Shown: positions 1 through 7,552, numbered from the stretch's first letter. The stretch is 29,186 nt of DNA from DATFRX01 sp035630615 (GCA_035630615.1 DASQKI010000021.1:1-29186); one strand, 5' to 3'. The notes: generated by a model from the letters alone, not told the origin. Numbers and translations: made by a program.

Positions 1-1225
1 CCGGAAACACCATGCCGCCGATCAGTACGTAGTGAAGGTGCGCGACGATGAAGTAAGTGTCGTGTACTTGCCAGTTGAAAGGCAGCACCGCAACCATCAC
101 ACCGGTCAATCCGCCGAGCACGAAAATGAACAAGAACCCAAGCAGGAACAGCGCCGCGCCGGTAATGCGCAGCCTGCCCTGCCATAGCGTGGCCAGCCAG
201 CTGAAGATCTGAATCGCGGCGGGCACCGACACCGCGAAGCTGGCAGCGGAGATCAACATCATCTCGAGCATGCCGAGGCCGGCGGTCAGCATGTGATGCG
301 CCCAAACCGCAAAGCCGAAGAATCCGGTCGCCAGCAGGGCGAGGACGATTGCTCGATAGCCAACCAGTGGCGTGCGCGCCAGCGTGTAAATCATCATCGT
401 CACCAGCCCCGCGGCGGGAAGGAAGATGATGTAGACCTCGGGATGCCCGAAGAACCAGAACAGGTGCTGCCACAAGATGGCGCCGCCGTTGGCCGGGTCG
501 AAGACGTGGGCACCGAGCCGGCGGTCCGCCTCGAGCATAAGCAGCGCCCCGGCGAGGATCGGGAATGCCATCAGGACCAGCAGGCTCGTCACCAAGGTGT
601 TCCAGGTGAAGATCGGCATCCGGAACATCGTCATGCCGGGAGCCCGCATCGTGAAGATCGTCGTGACGAAGTTGACGCCGCCCAGGATGGTGCCGAGACC
701 GGCCATCCACAGCCCCATGATCCACAGATCCCCGCCGACCCCGGGCGAGTTGACCGCGTCGGACAACGGCGCGTACGCGGTCCAGCCGAAGCTCGCTGCG
801 CCGCCAGGCATGATGAAGGCGATCGACGCGATGATGCCGCCGAACAGGAACAACCAGTAGCTCAGCATGTTGAGCCGCGGGAACGCTACGTCTGGAGCTC
901 CGATCTGTAGCGGCATGATCTCGTTGGCGAAGCCGACGAACAGCGGCGTCGCGAACAACAGCAACATGATCGTGCCGTGCATTGTGAACAGCTGGTTGTA
1001 GGTCTCTTCACCGACGATCTGGCCGCCCGGCTCTGCGAGCTCGGCACGCATGAGCATCGCCATCACACCGGCGAAGAGGAAGAAGGCGAAGGACGTGATC
1101 AGATAGAGATGGCCGATCACCTTGTGATCGGTGGTGGTGAGCCACCGAACGATGATCTTGCCGAGTGGCCGGCGACCCGGCTCGGGTGAGGTCGCTTCGG
1201 CTTCGGGCGTGATCGTCGCGGTCAC
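1..1225 (-). CDS. ctaD: Cytochrome c oxidase subunit I, CtaD (partial, C-terminus beyond window)
   Basis: Catalytic subunit of the aa3-type terminal oxidase in the cytoplasmic membrane; it reduces O2 with electrons from cytochrome c/bc1 and pumps protons. Reading the minus strand from 1225 gives a GTG start, then a short tail and the typical N-terminal stretch WLTTTDHKVIGHLYLITS. Near the window edge the frame reads HDTYFIVAHLHYVL, the conserved segment carrying haem/CuB-side histidines. About 408 codons are present of the roughly 550-580 usual for the family, so the 3' end lies outside the window. The GTG overlaps the ctaC stop codon by 4 nt (GTGA), which implies translational coupling with ctaC. 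Family assignment is certain; only the missing end is unknown. Confidence 0.97.
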   Translation of the reverse strand, partial: MTATITPEAEATSPEPGRRPLGKIIVRWLTTTDHKVIGHLYLITSFAFFLFAGVMAMLMRAELAEPGGQIVGEETYNQLFTMHGTIMLLLFATPLFVGFANEIMPLQIGAPDVAFPRLNMLSYWLFLFGGIIASIAFIMPGGAASFGWTAYAPLSDAVNSPGVGGDLWIMGLWMAGLGTILGGVNFVTTIFTMRAPGMTMFRMPIFTWNTLVTSLLVLMAFPILAGALLMLEADRRLGAHVFDPANGGAILWQHLFWFFGHPEVYIIFLPAAGLVTMMIYTLARTPLVGYRAIVLALLATGFFGFAVWAHHMLTAGLGMLEMMLISAASFAVSVPAAIQIFSWLATLWQGRLRITGAALFLLGFLFIFVLGGLTGVMVAVLPFNWQVHDTYFIVAHLHYVLIGGMVFP

Positions 1226-2121
1226 TGCTCGGCCCCCTCCTCGTCGATTCCGGCGATGTCATCGGTGTAGGAGTTGCCGTAGGCTCCGCCGACCTGACCG
1301 GCGGCCTGCAGCTCTGCCAGGTGTGCGTCGTACTCGTCGGACGACACGATATGCACGTCGAAGAGCATCCGCGAGTGGTAGGTGCCGCACAGCTCCGCGC
1401 AACGCCCTTCGAACACACCCTCGCGGGTCGGGGTCAGGGAGAACGAGTTTTCGCGGCCCGGGATGACGTCCATCTTGAAGAGGAACTCCGGCACCCAGAA
1501 CGAGTGGATGACGTCCGGCGATCGCAGGTTGAACGTCACCGTCTCATCGACCGGCAGCCACAACTCACTGAACTGGTCCGGCGCGCCGACGTCGTAGACG
1601 GTCTCGCCGCCGACCGAATCCTCGTGCTCGTAGTTGAAGGTCCAGGCCCACTTTTGAGCGACGACGGTGATCTCGTGATCGGGGTTGTCCACGACCTCGA
1701 GCACCTTGTCCTGGGTCTGCACGCTGTGGAAGAAGAAGACGGCAACGATGATCAGCGGCGCGATCGTGTAGAGCACCTCGATCGGCAGGTGGTATTCGGT
1801 CTGCGTCGGCACGTCGTCGTCGGAGCGCCGGCGGTAGCGCACGATGCACCAGATGATGAGACCCCAGACCAGGAAGCCGACCGCGAACGCGGCGATCCAA
1901 CTGCCGATCCAGAAGTCGAACATCGGGTCGGCCCGGTCGCTGGCGGACTCCGGTTGGGCCAACCGCTTCACCTGGTCCCAGTCGACCTCGGCGCAGCCGC
2001 TGAGCAGCAGGCCCGAGCCGACTACGAGGGCCGCAAGTCCGACCCGACGGCGAACCCATTGCAGCGGGTGTCGGGGCCGCCGGTCCGTCGACGTACCGCG
2101 CGCGGCGTAATCCGAATCCAC
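1222..2121 (-). CDS. ctaC: Cytochrome c oxidase subunit II, CtaC (lipoprotein)
   Basis: CuA-bearing subunit of the aa3 oxidase, 299 aa. It has a basic N-terminus, a hydrophobic stretch and a lipobox LSGC (Cys43), so it is probably a processed lipoprotein. Two transmembrane helices follow (about residues 71-92 and 114-134), then a periplasmic-side cupredoxin domain. The CuA ligand motif CAELCGTYHSRM gives Cys241, Cys245, His249 and Met252. The open frame continues far upstream, but the GTG at 2121 has a good Shine-Dalgarno (GAGGAAGG) and gives the usual length; the upstream part is antisense to the cysteine desulfurase. It is coupled to ctaD by a 4-nt overlap. In M. tuberculosis ctaC (Rv2200c) also lies near adoK. 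Confidence 0.96.
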   Translation of the reverse strand: MDSDYAARGTSTDRRPRHPLQWVRRRVGLAALVVGSGLLLSGCAEVDWDQVKRLAQPESASDRADPMFDFWIGSWIAAFAVGFLVWGLIIWCIVRYRRRSDDDVPTQTEYHLPIEVLYTIAPLIIVAVFFFHSVQTQDKVLEVVDNPDHEITVVAQKWAWTFNYEHEDSVGGETVYDVGAPDQFSELWLPVDETVTFNLRSPDVIHSFWVPEFLFKMDVIPGRENSFSLTPTREGVFEGRCAELCGTYHSRMLFDVHIVSSDEYDAHLAELQAAGQVGGAYGNSYTDDIAGIDEEGAEQ

Positions 2122-2209
2122 GGGCGCCTTCCTCGTCGAGCCTGTGTCCACGAGCCGATCCGCCGAGGGTTGGCAGACGATCGCCCTGGGACTGCCTGTC
2201 GCTTGCAAA

Positions 2210-2215
2210 ACCCTA
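2210..2215 (-). promoter_or_regulatory. Candidate -10 box for ctaC-ctaD
   Basis: TAGGGT on the minus strand fits the actinobacterial TAnnnT -10 pattern and would give a leader of about 80 nt before the ctaC GTG. No convincing -35 is visible. It is predicted only from pattern and position. Confidence 0.35.
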
Positions 2216-2253
2216 CTCCAGCGGGACCTACTACACATCGTCGGGTAGGAGGC

Positions 2254-2259
2254 TACCGT
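2254..2259 (+). promoter_or_regulatory. Candidate leaderless -10 box for the cysteine desulfurase
   Basis: TACCGT followed by exactly 6 nt and the GTG at 2266. That is the spacing expected when transcription starts on the first base of the start codon. An AGGAGG at 2247-2252 lies 13 nt upstream of the GTG, so a conventional leadered message is not excluded. Confidence 0.5.
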
Positions 2260-2265
2260 CGAGGC

Positions 2266-3444
2266 GTGAGCAACGTACCGACGGACCCGACCGACGATGC
2301 GTCGGCGGCGCCGCGTACCTACCTCGATGCCGGATCGAGCGAGCCTCTGCGCCCGATCGCGCGAGAGACGTTGCTCGCCGCACTCGACCAGGGTTGGGCG
2401 GACCCGCTGCGGTTGCATAGCGAGGCGCGGCGAGCTCGGATGATGTACGACAACGCACGCGAAGCGGTCGCCGCCGAGCTGGGCTGTCGAGCCGACGAGG
2501 TCAGCTTTACCTCGTCGGGGACGGCGGCGGTCCACACCGGCCTTCTCGGCCTGCTGCGACGCGGCCGTCGGACGCTGATCCACAGCGCGGTCGAGCACTC
2601 GAGCGTGCTGCACGTGGCCCGGCAGCACCTCGCCGACGGCGGGACGACCGGCTCCGTCGGCGTCGACCGGGATGGCCGTCTCGACCTGGACGGGCTGTCG
2701 GCCGAGCTCGCCGGTGTCGGTGACTCCGACGGCGCCGTCGTGGCCGTCCAGGCCGCAAACCTCGAGTCCGGTGCGCTCCAACCCGCCGCGGTCGCAACCG
2801 CATGCGGGGAGGCCAATGCGACCTGGTTCGTCGACGCCGCCGCCATCGTGGGACGGCTGCCGATGCCCGACGGCTGGTCGGGCGCCGCGGCGAGCGCGCA
2901 CAAGTGGGGCGGACCGGCCGGAGTAGGCGTCCTCGCCGTCCGACGCGGCGTTCGATGGCGCCCCGTCGGTGTCGTCGACGAACGGCTCGATCCGCGCAGT
3001 CCGGGCTACGAGAACATTCCCGCGATCCTGGCCGCGGCGGCGGCCCTGCAGGACATGGCGGCCGACGCGACCTCGCGAGGGACGCGGCAGCATGCCCTCA
3101 GCGAGCGCCTGCGGGCCAAAATCGCGGCGACCATCGCCGATGTGGAGCTGATCGGACCGGACGACGAGCGGTTGCCGCACGTCGTGGCCGCGTCGTTTCT
3201 CTACGTCGACGGCGAGGTCCTGGTCACCGAGCTCGACCGGCGCGGTTTCGCGGTCGCCAGTGGGTCGGCGTGCACGGCGAGCAGCCTGGAGCCCAGCCAC
3301 GTGCTGGCGGCCATGGGCGTGCTGACGCATGGCAACGTCCGCGTGTCGTTCACCGTCGACACCACAGAGCGAGACGTCGACGCGTTCGTCGACACGCTGT
3401 CCGCCGTCGTGAGCCAGACCCGCGCTCGACTGGGGACGCTGTGA
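2266..3444 (+). CDS. Cysteine desulfurase (NifS/IscS-like, class V aminotransferase)
   Basis: PLP enzyme, 392 aa, that removes sulfur from L-cysteine and carries it as a persulfide. Visible determinants are His111 (EHSSVL) stacking on PLP, Asp190 (WFVDAAA), the Schiff-base lysine in SAHKWGG (Lys213) and the sulfur-accepting cysteine loop SGSACTASS (Cys336). All catalytic residues are present. It overlaps the downstream tusA-like gene by 4 nt (GTGA), so it probably hands sulfur to that carrier rather than acting as the main Suf desulfurase; this is inference. It is divergent from ctaC. I give no symbol because IscS, NifS and SufS-type names cannot be separated here. Confidence 0.9.
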   Translation: MSNVPTDPTDDASAAPRTYLDAGSSEPLRPIARETLLAALDQGWADPLRLHSEARRARMMYDNAREAVAAELGCRADEVSFTSSGTAAVHTGLLGLLRRGRRTLIHSAVEHSSVLHVARQHLADGGTTGSVGVDRDGRLDLDGLSAELAGVGDSDGAVVAVQAANLESGALQPAAVATACGEANATWFVDAAAIVGRLPMPDGWSGAAASAHKWGGPAGVGVLAVRRGVRWRPVGVVDERLDPRSPGYENIPAILAAAAALQDMAADATSRGTRQHALSERLRAKIAATIADVELIGPDDERLPHVVAASFLYVDGEVLVTELDRRGFAVASGSACTASSLEPSHVLAAMGVLTHGNVRVSFTVDTTERDVDAFVDTLSAVVSQTRARLGTL

Positions 3445-3686
3445 CGACCGATTCCCCCATCGCCGTGCTCGACTGCACGGGCATGCGCTGTCCACTGCCG
3501 GTGATCCGGCTCGCGCAGGCGGTTCGGGGCCAGTCGCCGGGCGCCGTCGTACGGCTGCTGGCCGATGATCCGGCGGCACTGGCCGACGTCCCGGCCTGGT
3601 GCCGGATGCGCGACCACGAGCTAGTGTCCGTCGACCACGGGGCAGACGGCGTCGCGACCTTCGACGTCAGGGCCGGGGGAAGCTGA
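3441..3686 (+). CDS. TusA-family sulfurtransferase
   Basis: Small sulfur carrier of 81 aa. It begins with a beta-strand and the family signature CTGMRCPLPVIRL, with the active cysteine at Cys17 in the CPxP motif, followed by the VRLLADDPAALADVPAW segment typical of TusA/SirA/YeeD proteins. The GTG start overlaps the desulfurase stop by 4 nt, so the two are translationally coupled. By family knowledge it accepts persulfide sulfur and passes it on, for example to tRNA thiolation or molybdenum-cofactor enzymes; the acceptor here is unknown. Its last 20 nt overlap the 3' end of convergent adoK. Confidence 0.9.
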   Translation: MTTDSPIAVLDCTGMRCPLPVIRLAQAVRGQSPGAVVRLLADDPAALADVPAWCRMRDHELVSVDHGADGVATFDVRAGGS

Positions 3687-4653
3687 AGCGCGGGATGATC
3701 TCGGCGGCGGCGGCGGCGCCGTACGCGGTCTCGAACCGTTCGAGGAACGCCTTCCTGGACAGGACGTACTCCTGAGTCCCGGTCGTCTCGACCACACTAG
3801 CGGCGAGCGCGCAGCCGACCTGGGCGGCCCTCTCGACCGGCAGCTCGACCGCGATCGCTGCGAGGTAGCCAGCTCGAAACGCGTCCCCGACCCCGGTCGG
3901 GTCGACCGCCTCGACCCCCTCGATGGCCGGCGTCTCGATGTCGGGCTCGCCGGCGCGATAAACCCGGGCTCCGTCGGCGCCGTGCGTCACGATCCGCGTG
4001 CCGACCCGGGCCAGCACTTCGTCAGGACCCCAGCCGGTCTTCTTCTCGATCAGGGCCGCCTCGTAGTCGTTGCTGAACAAGTACTCGGCGCCCTCGATGA
4101 GCTGGCGGATCAGGTCGCCCTCGGCCCAGGCCAGCTGCTGCGACGGGTCGGCGGCGAACGCGTAGCCGCGCTGTCGGCACTCCTCGGTGTGCCGAAGCAT
4201 CGCCTCGGGATCGTTCGGTCCGACGACGACCAGGTCGAGTCCTCCGACGCGGTCCGCGATCGGCTCGAGCTCGATCTCGCGGGCCTCGCTCATTGCGCCG
4301 GCGTAGAACGACGCCAATTGGGCCATCGTCTCGTCGGTCGTGCAGATGAAACGCGCCGTGTGCTTAGTCTGCGACACGTGGATCGAATCGCAGTCGACGT
4401 CGTGCCGCTCGAGCCAAGACCGGTAGTCCGCGAAGTCCTCACCGACGGAGCCGACGAGGAGCGGGCGCTGTCCGAGGCAGCCGAGGGCGAAGGCGATGTT
4501 GGCCGCACAGCCGCCGCGTCGGATCTCGAGGTCGTCGACGAGGAAGGAGAGGGCCAGCTTGTCGAGCTGTTCGACGACGAGCGAGTCGGCGAACGTACCC
4601 GGGAAGGTCATCAGGTGGTCGGTCGCGATGGATCCGGTGACGGCGATGGCCAC
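3667..4653 (-). CDS. adoK: Adenosine kinase, PfkB/ribokinase family (AdoK-like)
   Basis: PfkB-fold sugar/nucleoside kinase of 328 aa, the length expected for the mycobacterial adenosine kinase Rv2202c, whose start (IAVTGSIATDHLM) it closely resembles. Visible motifs are the N-terminal glycine-rich GGCAANIAFALG and the C-terminal catalytic and anion-hole motif DPTGVGDAF at about residues 251-259. AHTARF/ADPSQQLAWAEG-type segments are shared with AdoK (here HTARFICTTDETMAQLASFY). It would phosphorylate adenosine to AMP with ATP in purine salvage. The GTG at 4653 was chosen because GGGAG lies 5 nt upstream and the protein then aligns with AdoK. The gene is convergent with and overlaps the tusA-like gene by 20 nt. 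Confidence 0.9.
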   Translation of the reverse strand: MAIAVTGSIATDHLMTFPGTFADSLVVEQLDKLALSFLVDDLEIRRGGCAANIAFALGCLGQRPLLVGSVGEDFADYRSWLERHDVDCDSIHVSQTKHTARFICTTDETMAQLASFYAGAMSEAREIELEPIADRVGGLDLVVVGPNDPEAMLRHTEECRQRGYAFAADPSQQLAWAEGDLIRQLIEGAEYLFSNDYEAALIEKKTGWGPDEVLARVGTRIVTHGADGARVYRAGEPDIETPAIEGVEAVDPTGVGDAFRAGYLAAIAVELPVERAAQVGCALAASVVETTGTQEYVLSRKAFLERFETAYGAAAAAEIIPRFSFPRP

Positions 4654-4710
4654 GGCTACTCCCAGTCCCTCAAGGGCTGCCCTTCCAGGCCGCCTGGTCG
4701 ACGCCGCCAC

Positions 4711-4716
4711 AGACTA
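4711..4716 (-). promoter_or_regulatory. Candidate -10 box for adoK
   Basis: TAGTCT on the minus strand, giving a leader of about 50 nt to the GTG at 4653. It is predicted from the TAnnnT pattern only. Confidence 0.35.
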
Positions 4717-4753
4717 CCCGTCAGTACTGGTTCCGCTCGGGTGCTTCGGGCCT

Positions 4754-4759
4754 TAGCGT
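4754..4759 (+). promoter_or_regulatory. Candidate -10 box for the 63-aa small gene
   Basis: TAGCGT lies 25 nt before the ATG at 4785, placing the likely transcript start near 4766 and leaving room for the strong AAGGAG ribosome-binding site at 4773-4778. Confidence 0.45.
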
Positions 4760-4784
4760 GAGGAATGACGCAAAGGAGACTGCG

Positions 4785-4976
4785 ATGGCCCAGGCGCCCT
4801 ACGACGAGGCGGACACGCTCGACCTGATGCGTGCCGACGCCGATCAAGTGGAGTTGGTCGCCGTCGTCGCGAGTGCCGGGTCGCTGTCGCAGCCGGCCGC
4901 CGCCGAATCCGCGGGCCTGGCGGTGCCGTCCGACGCGGCCGACCTCGGTGGCGCGTTGCACTTCCATCTCGACTGA
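4785..4976 (+). CDS. Small acidic hypothetical protein (63 aa)
   Basis: I do not recognise this protein. The case for a real gene is the ATG preceded by a near-perfect AAGGAG with 6-nt spacing, a TAGCGT -10 box upstream and good actinobacterial codon use, in a gap not otherwise occupied. The product is acidic, lacks cysteine and has no transmembrane helix or signal peptide. An N-terminal acidic half (YDEADTLDLMRADADQVEL) is followed by an Ala/Ser/Pro-rich middle and the end LHFHLD. It lies between the divergent adoK promoter and the convergent erpA, with a palindrome after its stop. A peptide-natural-product precursor is conceivable from size alone, but no modifying enzymes are nearby. Confidence 0.6.
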   Translation: MAQAPYDEADTLDLMRADADQVELVAVVASAGSLSQPAAAESAGLAVPSDAADLGGALHFHLD

Positions 4977-4996
4977 GGGAGTACGCCGCGGGCGCA

Positions 4997-5014
4997 GTCA
5001 CCCGATCGGGTGGC
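4997..5014. terminator. Palindrome between convergent small gene and erpA
   Basis: CACCCGATCGGGTG (4999-5012) is a perfect palindrome, extendable by a G-T and a G-C pair. It sits in the 38-nt gap between two convergent stop codons, so it could work as a bidirectional terminator. There is no T-run, so function is uncertain. Confidence 0.4.
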
Positions 5015-5371
5015 TCAGTGGAAGGAGTCTCCGCAGGCGCACGATCCGGTTGCCGTCGGGTTGTCGATCGTGAAGCCCTGCTTCTCGATCGTGTCGACGA
5101 AGTCGATCTTGGCTCCGTGCAGGTAAGGCAGGCTCATCCGGTCGACCACGACCTCGACCCCGTCGAAGTCGTGAACGGTGTCGCCGTCGAGGGAGCGCTC
5201 GTCGAAGAACAGCTGGTAACGAAGCCCTGAGCAGCCACCCGGCTGCACGGCGATCCGAAGCCGCAGGTCGTCGCGACCCTCTTGCGCCAACAGGCTGCCG
5301 ACCTTGGCGGCCGCGGCATCGCTCAGTATCACGCCTTCGGCGTTGACCTGCGTGTCGCCTTGAACCGTCAT
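5015..5371 (-). CDS. erpA: Iron-sulfur cluster insertion protein ErpA (HesB/IscA family)
   Basis: A-type Fe-S carrier of 118 aa, the usual family length. The three conserved cysteines are Cys47 (QPGGCSGLRY), Cys111 and Cys113 (GSCACGDSF at the C-terminus). It receives Fe-S clusters from the assembly machinery and delivers them to apo-enzymes; NadA and LipA in this window are plausible clients, which is inference. The ATG at 5371 has GGGAG 6 nt upstream. A longer reading from a TTG at 5398 is unlikely. A TAGAAT -10 box lies just upstream. The neighbourhood with adoK and glycerate kinase matches M. tuberculosis Rv2202c-Rv2204c-Rv2205c. Confidence 0.95.
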   Translation of the reverse strand: MTVQGDTQVNAEGVILSDAAAAKVGSLLAQEGRDDLRLRIAVQPGGCSGLRYQLFFDERSLDGDTVHDFDGVEVVVDRMSLPYLHGAKIDFVDTIEKQGFTIDNPTATGSCACGDSFH

Positions 5372-5398
5372 CTCGCGCTCCCGATGAGTTGGGATCAA

Positions 5399-5404
5399 AT
5401 TCTA
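5399..5404 (-). promoter_or_regulatory. erpA: -10 box for erpA
   Basis: TAGAAT on the minus strand is close to the ideal -10 sequence and places transcription start near 5392, giving a leader of about 20 nt containing the GGGAG ribosome-binding site. Confidence 0.55.
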
Positions 5405-5457
5405 GCCGTAGACCAGTGCAACAACCTCTTGCCTGGAACATTCCCATGATCGCACAG

Positions 5458-5476
5458 CGGCCCAAACTCCGGTCAG
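5458..5476. repeat. Degenerate single copy of the gcvT-side 22-bp repeat at a stop codon
   Basis: The 12-mer CGGCCCAAACTC here is identical to the start of two units of the array at 17057-17122. It continues CGGTCAG where those read ACGGATCAG, so two bases are missing. As in the gcvT copy, the minus-strand stop codon (TCA at 5473-5475) lies inside the unit. Confidence 0.5.
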
Positions 5477-6582
5477 TGTGACCACGTGCGGGCGACCCGC
5501 TCGGCCAGAGCCGCCAGACTCGTGTCCGGCTCGCTCATCGCGGCGTCCTCTCCCACGGCATCGACCATCGCGTACGCCGACTCGACCCCCATCGCCCGCA
5601 TCTCCCGCGTCCCGACCAGCACCCGCCCGGCGAGCACGACGCACGGTCGCACGGCCTGGCCGGCGATCTCAGCAACGCCAAAGACGACCTTGCCGAACCG
5701 CGACGAGTAGTCGTAGGCCCCTTCGCCCGTGATCACCAGGTCGGCCCATCGAGCCCGAGCCGCGAGGCCGACGGTGTCGGCGACGAAGGCGATCCCCGAG
5801 CGTCGCGTGCCGCCGAGCGCGAAGAGGCCGAAGCCGAGTCCGCCAGCGGCACCGGCGCCGGGTTCGTCGGCCAACCGGCGCTCCGCCGGCGTCGATCCGA
5901 GCGCGGCGACGACGAGCTCGTCGAGGATCTGGTCGACCGCCAGCTTGCGGTCGTCGGCCAGGCCCTTTTGCGGTCCGTAGACGTTGGTCGCGCCGAACAT
6001 GCCGAGCAGCGGGTTGTCGACGTCGCTCGCCAGGATCAGTTCCATGGATCCGATCCGAGCCCGGGCCGGAGCCAGGTCGACCGCGGTCGTTCCGCGCAGA
6101 CCGGTCGCGCCGGCCGCCAGGTCGCCGTCGGACGTCGCGCCGAGCGCGGCCCAAAGGCCGGCGCCCGCATCGTTGGTCGCGCTGCCGCCGATACCGACGA
6201 CGATGCGCTCGGCGCCGGTACGCAGGGCCGCGTCGACCAACTCGCCCACGCCGTAGGTCGACGCCCGCTCCGGGTCACGCCGGTCCGACGGCACCAGATG
6301 AAGGCCGCAGGCCTGGGCCGACTCGACGTACGCGGTGTCGTCGACGAGCAGTACGCCGGCCGGTACCGGGTCGCCGAGCGGGCCGCGTACGGTCGCGGCG
6401 ACGAGCTCGCCGCCGAGGGCCTCGTGGAGCACGTCGAGGAAGCCCGGTCCCCCGTCGGCCATCGGGCACTGGTCCACTTCGTCGCCCGGCGCCTGCCGCC
6501 GCCATCCTTCGGCGATCGCCCGCGCGGCCTCGACAGCGCTGAGGGTGCCGGCATACTTGTCGGGGGCGACGACGATGCGCAT
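5473..6582 (-). CDS. Glycerate kinase (type I, GckA/GarK-like family)
   Basis: Kinase of 369 aa that phosphorylates D-glycerate with ATP, feeding glycerate into lower glycolysis. It starts MRIVVAPDKYAGTLSA, the family N-terminus, and contains DGGPGFLDVL (usually DGGEGT), VGIGGSATNDAGAG, the long glycine-rich ADEPGAGAAGGLGFGL and the terminal VITGEGAYDYSS (usually TGEGxxDxQ) segments. The ATG at 6582 is chosen because a TACGCT box sits exactly 6 nt upstream, fitting a leaderless message. M. tuberculosis Rv2205c, next to erpA, is the positional counterpart. Its stop codon lies inside a degenerate copy of a short repeat. Substrate is inferred from family. Confidence 0.9.
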   Translation of the reverse strand: MRIVVAPDKYAGTLSAVEAARAIAEGWRRQAPGDEVDQCPMADGGPGFLDVLHEALGGELVAATVRGPLGDPVPAGVLLVDDTAYVESAQACGLHLVPSDRRDPERASTYGVGELVDAALRTGAERIVVGIGGSATNDAGAGLWAALGATSDGDLAAGATGLRGTTAVDLAPARARIGSMELILASDVDNPLLGMFGATNVYGPQKGLADDRKLAVDQILDELVVAALGSTPAERRLADEPGAGAAGGLGFGLFALGGTRRSGIAFVADTVGLAARARWADLVITGEGAYDYSSRFGKVVFGVAEIAGQAVRPCVVLAGRVLVGTREMRAMGVESAYAMVDAVGEDAAMSEPDTSLAALAERVARTWSH

Positions 6583-6588
6583 GAGCGG

Positions 6589-6594
6589 AGCGTA
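6589..6594 (-). promoter_or_regulatory. Candidate leaderless -10 box for glycerate kinase
   Basis: TACGCT on the minus strand followed by 6 nt and the ATG at 6582. No ribosome-binding site is visible, which agrees with leaderless translation. Confidence 0.5.
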
Positions 6595-6660
6595 CGAGCG
6601 AATCGACATCGTGGGGCGTTGACCCCCGAAAAGTCGATTCTCCCGTCGGCGGCGGACGGT

Positions 6661-6666
6661 TACCGT
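6661..6666 (+). promoter_or_regulatory. Candidate leaderless -10 box for the GNAT gene
   Basis: TACCGT followed by 7 nt and the GTG at 6674. This decides the start: the alternative GTG at 6665 lies inside the box. Confidence 0.5.
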
Positions 6667-6673
6667 GGCGCAG

Positions 6674-7552
6674 GTGCGGATCCGACCCTTGACCAAGGAC
6701 GACATCGACTCGGCCGAGCACATCTCGGCGGAGGCGTCGTATGCGCTCAACGCGGCGACGCAGCGGATCGACTGGCCGGCGGCGAGCCGGCGCGACGCGG
6801 CCAGCAGTGAGCTGTGGCGGAGGCGATGCGCCCACCTGGTCGAAAACGACGCCGACGGCTGCTGGATCGCCGAGGACGACTCCGGCCCGGTCGGCATCGC
6901 CACCTCGCTCCGCCGGGAGTCGTGGTGGGGGTTGTCGAGCTACTTCGTGCTCCCCGGCACCCAGGGCAGCGGGGTCGGCAAGGCGCTGCTCGACGCCGCA
7001 CTGGGACACGCCGAGGGCGCCGAGCGAGGCATGATCTGCGCATCGCACGACCCGAAGGCCTATCGGCGCTATCGGCAGATCGGGTTCACCCTGCACCCGA
7101 GCGTGTTGAGCTGGGGCGTGGTGGACCGATCGGCCATTCCGACGCTGTTGCGGGTACGGGACGCGACGGCTGCCGACGTCGACCTGTGTGACGAGGTAGA
7201 CCGACGGACGAGGGGCGCCGGCCACGGCGTCGACCACGAACTGCTCAGCTCCATCTACTCGCTCGTCGTGGTCGACGACGCGGCCGGACGCGGCTACTGC
7301 TACGTGATTCCGGCCGGCGGCGCGTACCTGCTGGCGGCGACCGACGATCTGACCGCGAGCGAACTGCTGTGGGAGGCGCTGGCCCGCGCGACGGAGTCGC
7401 CGGAGGTTCGGTTTTTCTACGCGACGGCAGCGCAGGAGTGGGCGATCGACGTGGCGCTGGCCGCTCGCCTCGAGATCCACGGCCTCGGCTACGTCGCTTA
7501 CCGCGGGATGCGGCCCGCGATGCCCTATCTGCCGAGCCCGCATGTGATGTGA
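6674..7552 (+). CDS. GNAT-family N-acetyltransferase
   Basis: Acetyl-CoA-dependent acyltransferase of 292 aa, substrate unknown. It starts VRIRPLTKDD, a typical GNAT opening. The acetyl-CoA pyrophosphate-binding signature is in PGTQGSGVGKALLDAAL (about residues 94-110), preceded by the strand SSYFVLP. The next segment YRRYRQIGFTLHPS matches the terminal strand of a GNAT domain. At 292 aa the protein is long enough for two GNAT domains; the C-terminal half starts again with LLRVRDATAADVDLCDEVD, which looks like a second, degenerate copy. The GTG at 6674 is preferred over 6665 because of the leaderless promoter spacing. It is divergent from glycerate kinase. Confidence 0.85.
   Translation: MRIRPLTKDDIDSAEHISAEASYALNAATQRIDWPAASRRDAASSELWRRRCAHLVENDADGCWIAEDDSGPVGIATSLRRESWWGLSSYFVLPGTQGSGVGKALLDAALGHAEGAERGMICASHDPKAYRRYRQIGFTLHPSVLSWGVVDRSAIPTLLRVRDATAADVDLCDEVDRRTRGAGHGVDHELLSSIYSLVVVDDAAGRGYCYVIPAGGAYLLAATDDLTASELLWEALARATESPEVRFFYATAAQEWAIDVALAARLEIHGLGYVAYRGMRPAMPYLPSPHVM

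Noticed and set aside
293..910. Open plus-strand frame of about 205 codons opposite ctaD
   Set aside because: Low-complexity Arg/Glu/His-rich translation typical of the antisense of a GC-rich gene; ctaD on the other strand is certain.
2122..3579. Open minus-strand frame extending ctaC to 785 codons
   Set aside because: It is antisense to the well-supported cysteine desulfurase, has no family features, and the GTG at 2121 has a good ribosome-binding site and gives normal CtaC length.
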